From NCBI RefSeq assembly GCF_034376665.1, contig NZ_JAXMJI010000032.1, positions 1-14,558 of the forward strand: 14,558 nt of DNA, in the 5' to 3' direction. Numbering within the stretch: the first letter of the stretch is position 1; each line of letters opens with the position of its first letter. Below, in pieces: positions 14,491 through 14,558 of this stretch. Source of the stretch: Allopontixanthobacter sp034376665 (lineage in GTDB: Bacteria > Pseudomonadota > Alphaproteobacteria > Sphingomonadales > Sphingomonadaceae). The notes beneath the pieces are model-generated. The model did not search any database. It saw only the letters and a list, made by a program, of their open reading frames with translations, and was not told the origin of the DNA. Position numbers and translations under genes: made by a program.

Positions 14491-14558
14491 CTAGAACTTC
14501 ATCGTGATAGAACCGCTGTAGGTCGGACCTACAATTCCGCGGGCGAAGAAGAAGCCCG
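14491..14558 (-). CDS. TonB-dependent receptor, C-terminal end only
   Basis: Only the last 21 codons and the TAG stop lie in the window; the rest continues past the right edge. The visible end reads GFFFARGIVGPTYSGSITMKF, split here by position as FFFARGIVGP then TYSGSITMKF, ending in the aromatic residue typical of outer-membrane beta-barrels recognised by the BAM complex. The GPTYSGSITMKF ending is characteristic of sphingomonad and caulobacter TonB-dependent receptors. The glycosidase-like gene follows 50 bases downstream on the same strand, so the receptor probably imports a substrate related to that enzyme. Because so little is seen, the assignment rests on the terminus and on the context. 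Confidence 0.7.
   Translation of the reverse strand, partial: GFFFARGIVGPTYSGSITMKF

Noticed and set aside
1..14558. Search for tRNA, rRNA, CRISPR, transposase, attachment sites or defence genes
   Set aside because: I saw no cloverleaf, spaced repeat array, transposase motif or inverted-repeat-bounded element in the window.

Overview
The window is about 65% GC by eye, gene-dense and from an alphaproteobacterium, most likely a sphingomonad or erythrobacter. The evidence is the rpe / heparinase-like / purH gene order, the style of the TonB-receptor C-terminus and tryptophan-halogenase-type proteins, and the GC-rich codon use. This placement is inference from protein character, since no rRNA or tRNA is present. 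I see no insertion sequence, integrase, CRISPR array or phage gene.

Left part (1-4219, minus strand): a three-gene transcription unit read right to left. It holds rpe (ribulose-phosphate 3-epimerase), a cytoplasmic heparinase II/III-family protein starting on a one-base TGATG overlap, and purH (bifunctional IMP synthesis enzyme) six bases further on. A 326-bp intergenic region follows, then a plus-strand gene for a small secreted DUF2141 protein (4546-5046).

Middle part (5043-9930): a minus-strand pair made of a diacylglycerol-kinase-family lipid kinase and, on a TTGA overlap, a protein that I read as a distant Tam41/Mmp37-type (mitochondrial CDP-diacylglycerol synthase) nucleotidyltransferase. 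Together they could convert a lipid alcohol to a lipid phosphate and then to a CDP-lipid. Divergent from this pair is a plus-strand operon of an M20D amidohydrolase and an acyl-CoA/fatty-acid ligase, which fits release of an acid from an amide followed by CoA activation.

Right part (9931-14558): an accessory block. A two-gene plus-strand operon encodes a flavin-dependent tryptophan-halogenase-family protein and a DUF6445 protein with an HxD...H...R iron/2-oxoglutarate-type signature, coupled by ATGA. It converges, with a 14-bp coding overlap, on a minus-strand gene for an exported six-hairpin-glycosidase-like protein. That gene lies downstream of a TonB-dependent receptor of which only the last 21 codons are in the window. 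A perfect 10-bp stem separates receptor and glycosidase. The combination looks like an outer-membrane uptake and glycan-degradation locus with associated halogenase.

The most interesting items are the lipid kinase / Tam41-like pair and the halogenase-DUF6445 operon facing a receptor-glycosidase pair. Smaller oddities are overlapping convergent stop codons sharing CTAG, a 24-bp tandem duplication just after a signal peptide, and an orphan perfect Shine-Dalgarno in the halogenase leader.
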